Assembly: GCA_947044365.1 (NCBI GenBank)
Contig: OX345636.1
Location: 11,861,809-11,925,808, forward strand
DNA: 64,000 nt
Reading direction: 5' to 3'
From: Petrosia ficiformis
Lineage: Eukaryota > Porifera > Demospongiae > Haplosclerida > Petrosiidae
In this document: positions 22,798 through 35,431 of the stretch, piece after piece
How the letters are laid out: every line of letters begins with the position of its first letter
How positions within the stretch are numbered: the first letter of the stretch is position 1
Notes under the pieces: model-generated
What the model was told of the DNA's origin: nothing
The model's input: only the letters and a program-made list of their open reading frames with translations
Databases searched by the model: none
Position numbers and translations under genes: made by a program

Positions 22798-23990
22798 TCA
22801 CAAATGCTTCAACTAGCCCTAATCATAGTTTTAGGCAATGTCTGCCATCACGTGACACATTTAGTAGCTACTGCGACAGCACTCAAAATGTTTATTACAA
22901 TAATTATTGCAATAGAAATGACAACAATTATTATCCCAAATTCACACGACAATATGTCCATTAATTCTGTGGAAATACGATTAGATCAACTCCTGTCTGA
23001 CAATTGCAAGGATTGGTAAGAAGTCTTCTAAGCACTTCTTGTTCAAAGCCTGATAAACTTGTTTGATGTAGATATTGCATTCATCTTTGTAAATTTTATA
23101 AAGCTGAATCTGTAGGAAAAGGTAATTAGGTAGAGTTATGTACATACCTGGATCTGAGTAAAAGGCCTTATACATGACACATGAACATTTTTGAACACTT
23201 CTCCACTCATTATTCCACTATTTTATTTTACACAGGTAGTAAAAAAAAAATAACCCTGAAATTGCTATAACTCCATCATTTTGTTTTTGTAAAAAAAATT
23301 CCCTAACTTCCTGCAAGCAAGACAAAATTCCTATTGGGAGTCACGGGTTTAACATGAAACATTTTATTGCAGTTTTCTCAGATCCAATCACAATTTTTTT
23401 TTACCTCACAAGGTGTCAATAAAAAACTGAACATCGGATCGTTTCTCTCCTCTAAAAAACTGATCAGTGATGCTAACAACAGCTGACCAACCCCACTTTC
23501 ACTAGCTGATTTGCCCTATAAGAGAAAGAATGAACTATGAACCACACATAGTACTTACTTCTGCTATCAGGATTTTTTTTTTTGTAACAGAGTTATAAAT
23601 AGCTACATCAGGGGTCCCCTTTAAAAAAAAAGTTACAAATTATTACAGTACTATAATATATATAACACTGACATTGATTATAATGGTTTCTTTGGAGTCT
23701 GCCTTTACAGCATAGCCCTCCATATACAACATCTGGTTCCGCTGGTTTGTAGTTGACTTAAATCTAACAAGATATATAGAAAAAACGTATCCCTATGATT
23801 GCTTTGTGGTGTCCAGCATTCAGTAATCATGGCTGACTTTATCATGCCTGAAACACAACAGCCTATTATAGTTATTATTTTGATTATCTACTCTTCTTAC
23901 CTTTCAAAGAACCTTGTAGAACTTTAGGAATATATTTCAGGCAGAATAGCTAGCTATTAGTTGCAGTTTCTACATAAGCTACTTAGCTAC
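22798..23990. repeat. interspersed repeat family B, copy 2
   Basis: Collinear with 503-1655 at high similarity, with small indels in A-runs. Carries no conserved open frame. Confidence 0.65.
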
Positions 23991-24088
23991 AAGCAGCTTT
24001 CTTTCTGCTGGTCAGTTGTCAGTATAGCTCGAGCGCACATTCTTTTACGCGCCACACCCATTAATTGACCGAACCCCCGAAATTACGT

Positions 24089-26815
24089 TGTCTCAACTTG
24101 TCTGTCTGTGTGTTGAATTCACCCGCAACAAAGACCCAGAAAATCCTATACGCAAGAAACCATGGCGACCACGTTAAACTGCGCCCATAAATTTGCATAT
24201 GGAATACTCTACTTCAATAGGCAAATTTCTTAATTAAAAACAGATACTTTTAAAAGAAAGAAGCAATCAAGAATAGTATCAAAGAAAGTTAGGACAAATG
24301 AATGAATTGGGCCAGTATTGTGAATCTTTTAGATTTCCTAATGAACAAAGAAACTGTTGTCATAATGTCTTTAACTCAATTGTGTGAATATCCTGAAAGT
24401 CTAAAAGAATAGTTTTATGTCGCCTTTTCAAGAGGAAGAGCTTTAGAAGATGTCAGGTATAGATACTGATCAACAGGGTAAAAAGCAAGCTAAAATTGTA
24501 ACCAAAAACATCGTTTGTCATGAAGTGTTAAGTTAACGGAAATGAATTAATAGAAGGATAAAAGAGAGTTATTAATAATTATATAACTATGAATATTTTA
24601 ATTTATATCTAAAAAAATTATAATAAAAATACCTTAATCATAAAATTACTATCTAAATTATAATTAATTGTTTATTCATTTTATGTTAACTTTCTGAAAC
24701 TGCCAAGTTTAACTGTTAAAGTTAATTTGTAATTTTTTATTAATTATTAATGGATGGATCATTTTTGTTATTCATCATTACTCTTTCATCTTCATAATTT
24801 CTTAATTAATTGATTTATTTTAAGAGTATAACACATTGTGACTCCACGAGCACGTAGTGAATTAACCGCCAAAGGCCGTTATTTCGCTAGTATATATAAA
24901 CATACATTGAACCAGTGGGAAAGCAATCATAGGGATGACCCTACGGCCCATAAAAAGTATCCCTATGACTGCTTTGTGGTGTCCAACATTCAGTAATGAT
25001 GGCTAACTTTACGATGCCTGAAACACATCAGTCTATTATAGTTATTATTTTGATTATCTACTCTGTTTACCTTTTAATAAAAGACCTTGTAGAACTTTAG
25101 AATTATATTTCATGTAGAATAGCTAGCTATCAGTTCCAGTCTTTCTTTCTGGTGGTCTGTAGCTGTAGAAATTGAGCGCGCGTTCTTTTGCTCGCCACGC
25201 GTTAAGCGTAAGTGACACCGCGTTAGTTTATTATTTTTACTACGCACAAATCGCGGATGATGTAATAATGACCTATCATAAGCTTTATTAGCACTGTATT
25301 GTTGTTATGGCTATATATAAATTCTATAAATAAATGAAATCTATTTATACAACAGGAAGTTTTGATAAACAAAACCACAACATTATCAGACGGCTTCCTC
25401 TCAATTCCTTTGTGATTTTTACCGTTTTCGTTGTTGCTCGAGATTTGGCTTTTGTATCTACACAGTTGTATGCACACCCCAAATGAAGTGATTCCACAGA
25501 AGCTAGAAGTCCCCTCCAGCTACAGTGTAAGTTATAGCTAGCTATTCCCAGCAGGTAAGTCAGGACAAGCGTTCACTTTCTAGAAAGTTGGGCGTTGCCG
25601 CGTTGACCGTCTCCTCCATCAAGTCTGTCTGCTCACAGTCTTTCATGGAAGTAACACAGTTGTTTAAACTTGGTAGGTACTTAGTTATAAGCCAGATAAT
25701 AATGTATGGAGGATTTGACATAGTTCTAAGATAGTTATAGGCATATTTATATGCTCGTCGCGGGTTAAGAGTTAATAGGTGTAGTGTGGTAATTGTTACC
25801 TAATCATAACAATGATTAAATTTACATACTACAAATGAATGTATTATAATTTTTGATTAATAAAAGAATAAACTAAATGTTACTTCTCTCCGACTCTGTT
25901 CAACCTTCTCTGTACTTGCCTTCAATAGTTTAAGCTAGGCATGCATAGTACGTTCTAAGTGTAGTAGTCTACAGGTTCATTCTATGTCTATGTCTATTAT
26001 GTTAGCTGAGCTTCTCTCTCTAGTCTTGTCCGTGTTTGTCTATGTCTCTCTCTATCCAAAGATCTCCTGAACTTTCTTTCTACTACTGTCTCCAAAGCTC
26101 TTCTCTCTCTTCGGTGATTTATAATTTAAGCAAACGTAGTATGTTCTAAGCATAGTGATGTAGTATAGTCATTGAAAGAGTTATTATAAAGATCATAATT
26201 TATATGAATGAATGCATTATAATTTTTGTTTAATAAATGAATGAACTAAATGTTACGTCTCTCACTCTCTCTCTCTCTGACTCTGTTCAACATCTCAGAA
26301 ATAGACATATAATGAGCCTGTAGTGTACTAGTTTAAGCTAGTTTAAGCTAGGCAAGCGTAGTACCTTCTAAGTGTAGTACATTACAGGCTCATTATATGT
26401 CTATTTCTGAGATGTTAGCCAGGCGTCTCTCTCTATATCTCTTAGTTTTGTCCGCATTTGTCAATCTCTATTTAGTCTTTTGTGCATCAAACTTCTACCT
26501 TCATGAGAATCTCTATCAAATGTAAGCTGGGCTTCTCCTTTAGTGCTATCTGTGTTTGTCTATGTCTCTCTCTATCCAAATATCTCCTGAACTTTCTTTC
26601 TACTACTGCCTCCAAAGCTATTCTCTTTCTTTGTCTAATTTTGTCCCTGATTATCGTCTATCTCTTTTCCAATCTTCTTTATGAACGCACAAATGTCAAA
26701 TTTACTGTCAACAACTTCTTTTATTACGTCACGCACGTCAAAGCTTCGCATCAATGTCTAATTTTCTGGGTCTTTGTTGCAAGTGAATTTGACAGACAGA
26801 CAATGGTGTTATTAT
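24089..26815. mobile_element. family H-containing composite repeat block
   Basis: The left end TTGTCTGTCTG..AATTCACCCGCAACAAAG (24096-24130) is the reverse complement of the right-end GGGTCTTTGTTGC..GTGAATTTGACAG motif near 26768-26800, suggesting terminal inverted repeats. Inside lie a family B terminus (24905-25160) and two CT-rich family H modules (25860-26110 and 26230-26810). Open frames at 25223-25477 and 26482-26838 fall in these repeats and are not convincing genes. Boundaries are approximate. Confidence 0.4.
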
Positions 26816-26940
26816 ATAGATTATATATTATAGTTTGAACCTGTGAGAAAGCAATCATAGGAATGGCCCTACGGGCCATAAAAAAATATGAAATTCAGAT
26901 ATCCCCTAATGTAACAGTCATAACACAGAAGCTTACTCAC

Positions 26941-28543
26941 GTTAACAATCCATCGATGTCCCATATTGCAATATTTAGTAAAGCACACATGAAATGCTTA
27001 ACAGAGTCATCAGAGTACTGATACTTTTCGACAAACCTATGCCGTTGCAAGAACTCGTGTAGAAAGACCGCAAAACTTCCTATATCCTTTTCAGAGGAGA
27101 CGTTCTGAAGTATGAAAGAAAAGTAAAATCAGTGACTATGTACACTATTTGACCACGTTAGTCATGCAGCAATGAGCATTTAATACACTAGTGAGTACTT
27201 GCCTGTTTGATCCTCTTGGAAGTAGGAGGGTGTTCACCATCTTCATCAGAAGATGCATTGTGTATGTCTGATAGTATATTAGAGATGTCCTAATTAAGTG
27301 TGTAAGAGAAATGTAGTAGTAATGCCAATATTAATTTTTAAGCTACAGTACACTCCCCGTTGCAACCACACACAAGGGCAGGAAATTATTGAATGGGAGA
27401 GGAGTGAGTGGGGAGAAAACACAGCTATCCCCTACATGAATGTAAAGAAAATTTGCCAAGCTACTTTTCCAATGAATGCAGTTGCAATGCAAAACCCTCC
27501 AGTAGTGTATTATACAGCAAGAAGAGCAGTAACACCATTAACCTTCATTGTGTATACAGAACATAAATGACATGCATGAAAATTAAGAGGTAAAGCTAGG
27601 AAAGTGACCATCGTAGCACAACGTTAACGTTTAGAGCTAATGTTCTTTTTGTTGTAGCAGCCTCAATTGCATTTGATTTGAAGTAGTGCTTCCTTGCTAA
27701 ATTAAATCTGCTGTATTATACTTCCAGAAATATAACCCATAAGCCAACCCCTCCACCAGCTAACTTCAAAACAAGTCATTTTAATTTTTTGTGCCAAATC
27801 ACAGATATTCTAGGACCCTGGAATTAAGTTAGTTCAAAGATAGTATGCTAGAGTAAATTTTTAAATCCAGGGTCTAACAAAAATCTAAGAAACAGCTAAA
27901 TCTACTAAATTAGATTTTTCAATACTTCACAACTGCATTCGAGTTGAACTCAGTAATTAACTTCATTATCGGTATTGCAGCATGATTAATAGCAACATAA
28001 GCTATATCTCAGAGGTGTTTGGTTATTATAGTTGAAGGTTGTACATATTTGTTCAGGTTGTTATGGATACACAATATTCATTACATGCTGACCATATGAC
28101 ACCTTCACCAATAGCCAATCAGCTCAGGAAATAGGATTAATTAAATGCTCCTATCCATGATTTAACTACACTAAACTAGATATACATACAACACATCATA
28201 TATTTCAGTCTTACCTTAATTGTACAGTGAGGGTTGGACCCTTGTAGACATTCCATAATCGTTTCCATAAGGGAATACCATTTGTAAGTTGTGATATCAA
28301 TGTTGTCTGACCTTGTGAATAAAACTGGCAATGACAATGATTTTTACCGGGGAGTGCATGAACTTCATGCACTCCTGTATTACTTACTTCACATAATTAA
28401 TATTATAAACTTTTTCACCTATCTGGGCCTTAGGAAATTCAGTGGTAAGCTCAGATGAAGATTTCATACTATATTCCGAAAAACATTTCTTCCTTGGTGA
28501 ATTTTTTCTATAGTTGTATGGGCCATTCCATTGTAATAGAGTG
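26941..28543 (-). CDS. unrecognised multi-exon gene, four internal exons
   Basis: Four minus-strand exons join in a single consistent frame: 28543-28419 (QWNGPYNYRKNSPRKKC, ends in phase 1), 28324-28215 (TRSDNIDITTYKWYSLMET, phase 0 end), 27289-27203 (DISNILSDIHNASSDEDGEH, then PTSKRIKQ) and 27104-26941 (SSEKDIGSFAVFLHEFLQRH, then YSDDSVKHFMCALLNIAIWD; ends in phase 2). Acceptors are cctag, gccag, attag and ttcag; donors gtgaaa, gtaaga, GC-type gcaagt and gtgagt. All four stay open only in this frame, which makes chance unlikely. The first and last exons lie outside what can be traced. The sequence is hydrophilic with an acidic patch (SSDEDGE) next to a short basic stretch (SKRIK); no domain was recognised. 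A stop-containing copy of the last exon sits at 2340-2503. Confidence 0.6.
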
Positions 28544-28676
28544 CTAGGTGAGTGTGAGAAAATGCATTGAATATTATATTACAGCTTTAATTTGGAATTC
28601 TCCAAATTGCCAAAATAAACGATAAATCCACTTTACAGAATATAATTGTATTAGTTCTGTACTCTTTATATATAGG

Positions 28677-29159
28677 CAGTGGAATGTTTTAAAGATTTTA
28701 AAGAAGGCTTAGTATTGGCATGCCAAAAGCATGTGAAACTTTTCCATGCACATCTCACATGAGGAAGGTCATTTAACAAATTAATTACAGTATGTTGTGT
28801 CATCAGGTTACAATATTAATAGAAAAAAAAACAGGGTAAATGAATGAAAGAAACTGAGTGTCCTTTTCAAGAAAGATGTATTATTACAAATATAATAACA
28901 TTACTCTGAGGATAGGTTGCACACGTGTCATTATAGAATTGAATCATGTATAGCATCCGACAATGCTCGAGGGTATAGGGTATATTACATGATGACTCAG
29001 CTGGTTGATTATTTTCTTTCTGTTAACACTGTTTTCCCATACATACACAATGGCATCTTTACAAAAAAGTGGAAGTTTTTCCTGAATTGTACAACTATAG
29101 TCAGAAAAGTAAATAAAAAAGAATTTCATGATCACATTTACAACTCTCGCTGTGCTTAG
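28677..29159 (+). CDS. possible small plus-strand exons, unrecognised
   Basis: 28680-28767 follows an acceptor-like atatag and reads VECFKDFKEGLVLACQKHVK to a TGA. 28911-29159 reads an open 80-residue segment ending in VNKKEFHDHIYNSRCA. Neither has a known motif, and the two are not joined by a convincing intron. They may be chance open frames or decayed exons. Confidence 0.2.
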
Positions 29160-29217
29160 AGTTTATATGTTAGCACTTGTATTTAGTAAAAGAAGACACA
29201 AATAAACAAACCCTGGC

Positions 29218-29543
29218 TTAAAAGAAGGACTAGCCATTGTCATCAAAGTCGACACAGGTTCACATAAAAGACTTGCGTTTATTACTTTCTTCCTGAAAAA
29301 GAGAGAGAGACAGAGAGGTTAGTTGAAACCACTTTTAGTAACTTTAGTTGTACTAAATTAAAAGTTTGAGAAACCAAGCATACTATATCTATAACTAAAA
29401 ATAGTTACTTACACAACACTATTGTTAGAGTCTACATACAGACAGAGTACCTCGTCTTTCTCGCAACCCTTTCGCCGTAATTCTACGACTCCTTCCGTAA
29501 TTTTGTCCGGCGGAATGAATGATTGACTTTTACGAAAAGATGT
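29218..29543 (-). CDS. 3' end of an unrecognised gene, two exons
   Basis: An internal exon 29543-29451 (acceptor ttttcag, donor gtactc; 31 codons containing FRKSQSFIPPDKITEGVVEL and RRKGCEKDE) joins in phase 0 to a terminal exon 29292-29218 (acceptor after a CTCTCTTTTTCAG tract; EESNNASLLCEPVS..., stop TAA). The exon GC content is higher than the surrounding intron. No family recognised. The gene must begin beyond 29543; no upstream exon was identified confidently. Confidence 0.5.
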
Positions 29544-29939
29544 CTGAAAAGGTAAACATGATATCCTCTCTATGCAATAATTATCTTCATCCTACTTTTC
29601 AAAAGCTGTTCATGATTATGAGGCTCCCCTAGCAGAAACCTTTTGAATCAACAACTAAGGAAAATGCAAGAAATCAAGCATCAATTTAAAACGAGTTATC
29701 AAGGCTAAATACAAATATTGTACTTGGTAATATGTACAATAATAAATTTTACATAGGCAAGAATCTTCACTCTACATGCTGTTCGAATTTTTGTTTAGGA
29801 GAAAGGCAGTGCTCCCTGTGGAATCCAGAGAAAATCAACCTATCTCATCATTACATAGTTCTCCAATCTCCGTGTTCTGTGGTGCAGTGGTTTAAGCTCG
29901 GCAAATGGTGTAGTATGGTCATTGAAAGAATTATTATCT

Positions 29940-30430
29940 AAAATCATAATTTATATAATTATACTACAGATGAATGTATTATAATTTTTGTTTAATAACT
30001 GAATAAACTAAATTTTATGTCTCTCGCTCTCTGTCTCTCTCTCAAACTCTGTTCAATCTTCTCTGTACTTGTCATTCCTGTTCTAAATGCCTTCAGTGGT
30101 TTAAGCTAGGCAAGCATAATACAATCTAAGTGCACTACACTGCAAGCTCATTATATGTCTGATGACAGTTACTGGGTTTCTCTTGTCCGTGTTTGTCTAT
30201 CTATATCAGTTAGTGTTGTCCGTATTTGCATGTCCTCTCTCTATCCAACGATCTCCTGAACTCTCTACTACTGTCTCCTCTAATTCTATCCGATTATCGT
30301 TCATAGCTTCTTGAAGGTAAATTTTATAAATAAAAACCGTCAACGCCTCCTGTTATTACGTCAAGTCAACGCGCATGCGCACGTCAACGTCTATTGTTCG
30401 GGGTCTTTGTTGCGGGTGAATTTGTGACAC
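29940..30430. repeat. interspersed repeat family H, copy 4
   Basis: GTCTCTCGCTCTCTGTCTC, TTCAATCTTCTCTGTACTTG and the terminal GGGGTCTTTGTTGCGGGTG / TGTGACACG.GATAAAC motif, as in the other copies. Confidence 0.55.
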
Positions 30431-31031
30431 GTGATAAACATAGCCACACCCATCATACTGACATACTGATGCTCAAAAAGGAAGCACACACCTACTTAAT
30501 AGAATACTAAATTTCACTGTTTCTTGGATGTACCACAGCCCAAATGGTTGAAGTGAGTACTGTTAGATAACTTAGATTGTTCCAGTAGGTTTAGAACATT
30601 GGTAAGAACCTGCATTCAGTTGTAACAAACTGAACGAAGACTTCGACGTGTGTTGAGCCACACCTGAAGGTAGGTGCAGTTAAAAATCATTGGGACTATC
30701 ATAGTACACTTTTTCCACGAAAATACATTTCAACATTTAATAAGCAGTTTTAGCACATTACTTAATTAAAGTTAAATTCTTGGAGCAATCATCTGTTTTG
30801 TTGACCTAGTCTTGCTGCACTGTACAAAACCACACCCTTCATTAACATAATTGGAGTGTGTCCACAATGATTTGTATAATTTATAGTAATTATTAATACA
30901 AGAATAACAAATAACAGCATCTCTACATAAGTATATAATTATAGCTGGATTAAAAGCAAAACACAAGGAAGCATATACTTATGTAGGGTTATAGTGATAA
31001 AAATACAGGATATCATATTTATGTGTATAGC
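30431..31031. other. no gene seen
   Basis: AT-rich. Contains a fragment of TACTTATGTAGGGTTATA shared with the family A hairpin near 30975. Confidence 0.4.
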
Positions 31032-31338
31032 TATTAGTGTTGTTGAAAACTAAAACTCCTCCAGTAAGGCATTAGCTATGACTTTTAGTTAACTAAATTA
31101 TAAGTCTGCAGAAATATTTTGGTAAAATGAAATTAGTTAAGTTTGTCATAAAGTGGTCAATATTGTATTGCATTAGTTATAGTATGTCTAGTTTGTCAAA
31201 TTTTAGTTAGCTATAGCTAGTTAATTAACAAAAACAATTTTACGCTTACTAAAAGGGTTTTAGTTTTATTTAACTAATTTCATTATAATATTATTTCTGT
31301 AGACTTATAATTTAGTTTTAACTAAAACAACACTAGTG
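31032..31338. mobile_element. MITE family C, full copy
   Basis: Ends TTAGTGTTGTTGAAAACTA (left) and TTAACTAAAACAACACTAG (right) are inverted. Interior is rich in TTAGTTAACTAA. Related copies: 45335-45790 and 49786-50215 (both interrupted) and 58386-58705. No coding capacity. Confidence 0.7.
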
Positions 31339-31642
31339 TGTATAGTGTGTATTTCATGCCAACAATCATGTGCAAACACATAATTCTAGTGCAGTGGGAG
31401 AAATACTAACATGTAAACTGTGAATTTACTTAGATATTGTGAACAACATTCCAGGACAAAAAATTAAGCTTACTTTTTAATGATTGTAACAATATATTCA
31501 GCAGTGGTGTCAAATAGCGTACTATGGATATTGAAATCTTATTATATTGAAATGCACAGCCAACTGATTGTTGAAATAACCAATTAATTATAAGCAGTGT
31601 TTATAGGCTTCTATGCATAATGGATGAACCAGAGGCAGAGAC

Positions 31643-32060
31643 AACAATGTTTGCAGAGGTATACCCTGCCATGTAGGCACAATGAGCTACTAATATCTCT
31701 CAAAAATTACCCAAGGTGACAGAGAATTTGTCTGAAAATGTTTCAAAATACATTTCACATTATGATGCTAATAATAATTATTATTATTCCCTACCTTTCC
31801 CATTATCACAACATCCAAGTCTTCAGAACTACCAGCAGAGAACTGGTGAAGTTTCAAACTGTGTTTCCACCCAGCCAAAAACTGTTACCACTCTCCTGTG
31901 AAAATGTTTTGCATCCCTCAAAACACGCGAATAGCAATACTATTTACCTTGATTTCATTTTTTTGGTATAATAATGGACTGACAGTAGATCAGTTGACTT
32001 TTCAATAGTATAAGGATTTATTCCAAGTCCAGAAGAAGCAAATCATACAGGATAGCGAGA
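31643..32060 (-). pseudogene. SWIM-finger gene exons, tandem copy A (broken)
   Basis: Partner of the exons at 34879-35365. Minus strand: a degenerate form of the GINPYAIEES exon (32060-31985), a helix exon (about 31900-31780: KLHQFSAGSSEDLDVVIMGK, donor gtaggg) and a SWIM exon (about 31722-31643). In the SWIM exon the SLSPWVIFE codons keep the tryptophan that is a stop in copy B, but about 10 nt are missing after FE, breaking the frame, and the finger shows AHCAYMAG (a Cys replaced by Tyr). Dead copy. Confidence 0.65.
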
Positions 32061-33157
32061 CTATATAGACTGGATACCAGCCCCTATGATCTTATGTTTT
32101 ATGAGTGTATGCATGACATATTGACTTTAAAAATCCTGTTGCGATTACCACAAAAATATTCATTATAATTATATCACAATAATTATATCACAGGAAAAAT
32201 CGATGTGTACTTTACACTCATTTAGTTAGTCATGAGTTTCAATACAGTATCCTGAAACTAAATCAAAAGCTGATTTGTTATCCAGTTAGGTAAGACTTGA
32301 TTTTTATATTGATAAAGTACATACCATAATACAGCAAAGCAGTACGCAATGTACTTTAAACATATGTAATATATTACATACACTCATTGTATGTAGCTAA
32401 TTGCTTAAAACTTTTCTAATGTCTGTGGAGTACAAAATTATGTCAACAAATAACTTTGTTCTCCACAGATAATTGAATGAGAATTTACAATAATTAATAG
32501 CTACCTCACACTGCAAAAATTAAAATAACCAATTTATTGGTTAGTACAGTTGCAAGGAATAGCATAAATTGCAATCTAGTTGCTGTGGCTACATTTATGA
32601 TGTTACTATGACATTCTGTGTACCAAGTATAAAAATGTACACTAGAATACATTAAATTATGTGTTTGCAGGTTTCCAAACCATTTAGTTGGCCGGAACTG
32701 CCAAATACAATAATTTGAAGTGGTTGTTGGTTGATTCACAGTTTACATGTCAGTACTCCCCTACTATAAGTTTACATAATTACTAACATTCTATCTGTCA
32801 TCCTCCACTATTAATTCAGTATATAAAGTACACATGTCATAAGTATATTAACAAAAACATCAATACAATGTATACAGTGTATATTATGTAGAGAACAAAG
32901 TTATTTGTTTGCAAATTACATGACCTTGTACTACCAAAAAACAAATAATTTGTTGGATGGAACATTTATAGAATATATTATATCTACATACACACTAACA
33001 CTGCATAAAAGGTTTGGTTATTTCAACCAATCAGTTGGTTACCTCAATTACATGCCTATTATGCCTTTTCACACCATACTGTAGTATTAAGCTGTTAGAA
33101 AGTTATCCAAGTTTGTAATTTAAATTTTTTTTTGAAATGTTGTGTTCACGATGACTA
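32061..33157. repeat. foldback-repeat fragments (families D and E), no gene
   Basis: A family E end (CACTGCAAAAATTAAAATAA at 32509, then TTATTGGTTAGTACAGTTGC) and family D inner segments (AACTTTGTTCTCCACAG near 32455; AGAACAAAGTTATTTG near 32890). The 77-residue open frame on - at 32506-32739 falls in these repeats. Confidence 0.5.
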
Positions 33158-33506
33158 CACTGTAAAAGCGAACTGGTTATAATATTTTAACCCTTATTTG
33201 GTCACAGGAGTTTCAATGCTGTATTGATATGATTGTGAGGTATAAATTATTGTAAATAATAAATAGCAAATAGATTTTTGTGTATATATATAATATTATA
33301 TACATAAATTATATCTATATTATCTGTTATTTGTTATTTGTTATTATAAGTACAAAGTCGTTGAATTAGTCAGCGTGTTCTCCACAAATAATTGAATGAG
33401 AATTTACAATAATTTATACCTCACAAGCATAATATTTACTATCAATACAACACTGAAACACCTGTGATCAAATAAGGGTTAAAATAACCGATTAATCTTT
33501 ACAGCG
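33158..33506. mobile_element. foldback/MITE family D, full copy with about 100-bp arms
   Basis: Left CACTGTAAAAGCG..AACCCTTATTTGGTCACAGG and right end CCTGTGATCAAATAAGGGTT..TTTACAGCG form inverted arms of about 100 bp around an AT-rich loop. Non-coding. Confidence 0.75.
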
Positions 33507-33845
33507 TAAATATAACTGCATGAATCCACAACTGTCTTACTATGTACATACATTTATACTTATATCCGTTGTATCTAAATTACTGTGAGATAGTTTATGA
33601 ACTTTATATACTAGTTAATATAGATATATATGTAGTCTCAGGAGCATATTATTAAATATTGAAACTCATGTAACCAAACACGGATTAAAATAACCATTAA
33701 TTTTTACAGTGAACATGCACTATATTGCGAACTGTTTGGTTCTTTAATATTCATTTACTTGGAATTGCATGTTGTACACTATATCTCCTTAATTGCTGAT
33801 GTTAAGGGCTGCAGGCCACTTTATGCATGTCTGTTATTATTAATG

Positions 33846-34656
33846 ACTGCAAAAAACAAAATAGTTAAAATGGCTAATTTATTGGTTAGTACAGTTGCAA
33901 GAATTTAACAATTAGTTGGTTGTTGAGGATAGATGCATCTAATGCCAAAGGTACTTTGTATTAATTATATTCAATTAGTTGAAGCAGTATATTTTTAGGG
34001 AGTTGTCTATTCACATTTCATACTAATTCAGTATAAGATTACTACCAAAGTAATGTATCTGGCAATCATGTGCAAACACATTATTTAATTTAATCTAATA
34101 ATAAATACTTGTTGCACATTATGTCGTAGTAAGATCATGCACTGTAAAAACTGATTGGTTGTTCTAACCAATTTGATTGGTTATATGAGTTTCTTCTGTG
34201 CTTTTTTATATGTTCTATATGAACTAGCCAATACTATAATTTTTTTCTAATTGAGAATGCAATGTACTATCCATTAGAAACATAATAATCAACTTTTTGG
34301 TGGAAATGTAAAACAATCGTTATATTCCCAATGAATAGTACATCTGTATATATATTTATAAATGAAGTAAAATTTTATTCCTTATTATGGGATGTACTTT
34401 GTACTAGTCAACATAGATCAAGAAATAAATTATTACTACTTGTAATCATTACATAGCAAGAAAAGAAATCAGCATTGTCTCATGCAGGAGGAATTGAAAC
34501 TCATGTAACCAAATAATGGCTAAAATAACCCATTATGTTTTACAGTGATGCATGTAGCCATAACATCCTCTATATAGCAATTGACAAACTAAATCAAAAT
34601 TCGTGCTATTCCTTGCAATTGTATACTAATGGTTATTTTAACAATTTCATTTTGCA
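33846..34656. mobile_element. family E element with nested family D copy
   Basis: Ends GACTGCAAAAAACAAAATAG and ATTTCATTTTGCAATATAG are inverted relatives (compare 32509, 35432 and 38070). A complete family D copy (34140-34547; CACTGTAAAAACTGATTGG to TGTTTTACAGTG) is nested in it, giving a relative age order. Confidence 0.6.
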
Positions 34657-34878
34657 ATATAGTTCTTATATAAATGTACAGTGGGAGAAGTACTAACATG
34701 TAAACTGTGAATGTGTTGCAGTATAAATGTTTAATTTACTTAGTCACATTCCAACACCAAAAGTGCTTACTCTGCAATGCTTTATTCAACAGTGGTGTCA
34801 TACGTACTAGGGATATTATTACATTGAAATGTACTTGAGGTAACCAACTGATTGTTGAACAATTGTTGCAGAGGTATA

Positions 34879-35365
34879 CCCTGCCATGCAGGCGCAATGA
34901 GCTGCTAATATCTCTCCTTTTTCCTCAACAATTACCTAAGGTGACAGGGAAGTTGCAGACATTCTCTGAGAAAGTTTTATTTATTTAAAATTATGCTAAT
35001 AATAATTATTATCATTATTCCCTACCTTTCCCATGATCACAAAATGCAAGTTTTCAGAATTATCAGCAGAGAACTGGTGGAGTCTCAAACATTGTATCCA
35101 TGCACCAAGCCAAAACCTGTTACCATCTAACACTCCTGTAAAAAAAATTTTGCATCCATCAAACACAAATAGCAAAGCAATTTAAACTTTTTACCTTGAT
35201 TTCTTTTTAAAATTAACTATATGGACTGGGGAGTAGATATCATAAACAGCATTAAAGTCACACCACTGCCGGAGCATCGGGTACAATCTCAGGCGTTTCC
35301 GTCGACTCTTCAATAGCATAAGGATTTATTCCAAGCCGAGCAGAAGAAACTTTGCAAAGATGCGA
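34879..35365 (-). pseudogene. SWIM zinc-finger gene exons, tandem copy B, with in-frame stop
   Basis: Three minus-strand exons: 35365-35258 (acceptor ttccag; KVSSARLGINPYAIEESTE..., open to a TGA at 35258), 35135-35026 (acceptor after an eight-T run; VLDGNRFWLGAWIQCLRLHQ to HFVIMGK; donor gtaggg, phase 0) and 34965-34879 (acceptor tctcag; RMSATSLSP, then TAG, then VIVEEKGEILAAHCACMAG; donor gtatac). HSQ/SLSPWVIVE...G.ILAAHC.CMAG is the start of the SWIM finger (CxCx..CxH) found in YqaJ-type, transposon-derived animal proteins. The stop replaces the conserved Trp still present in copy A. The CSH half of the finger is not found downstream. Whether the first exon belongs to the same gene is uncertain. 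Confidence 0.62.
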
Positions 35366-35431
35366 CTGGAACCAGCCCCTCCCATTTCCGCTCTACTCTA
35401 GCGACGATCCCAAGAATTGAATGTAAATGGT

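Noticed and set aside
27298..27570. 90-residue plus-strand frame
   Set aside because: It lies in the intron of the better-supported minus-strand gene and shows no motif.
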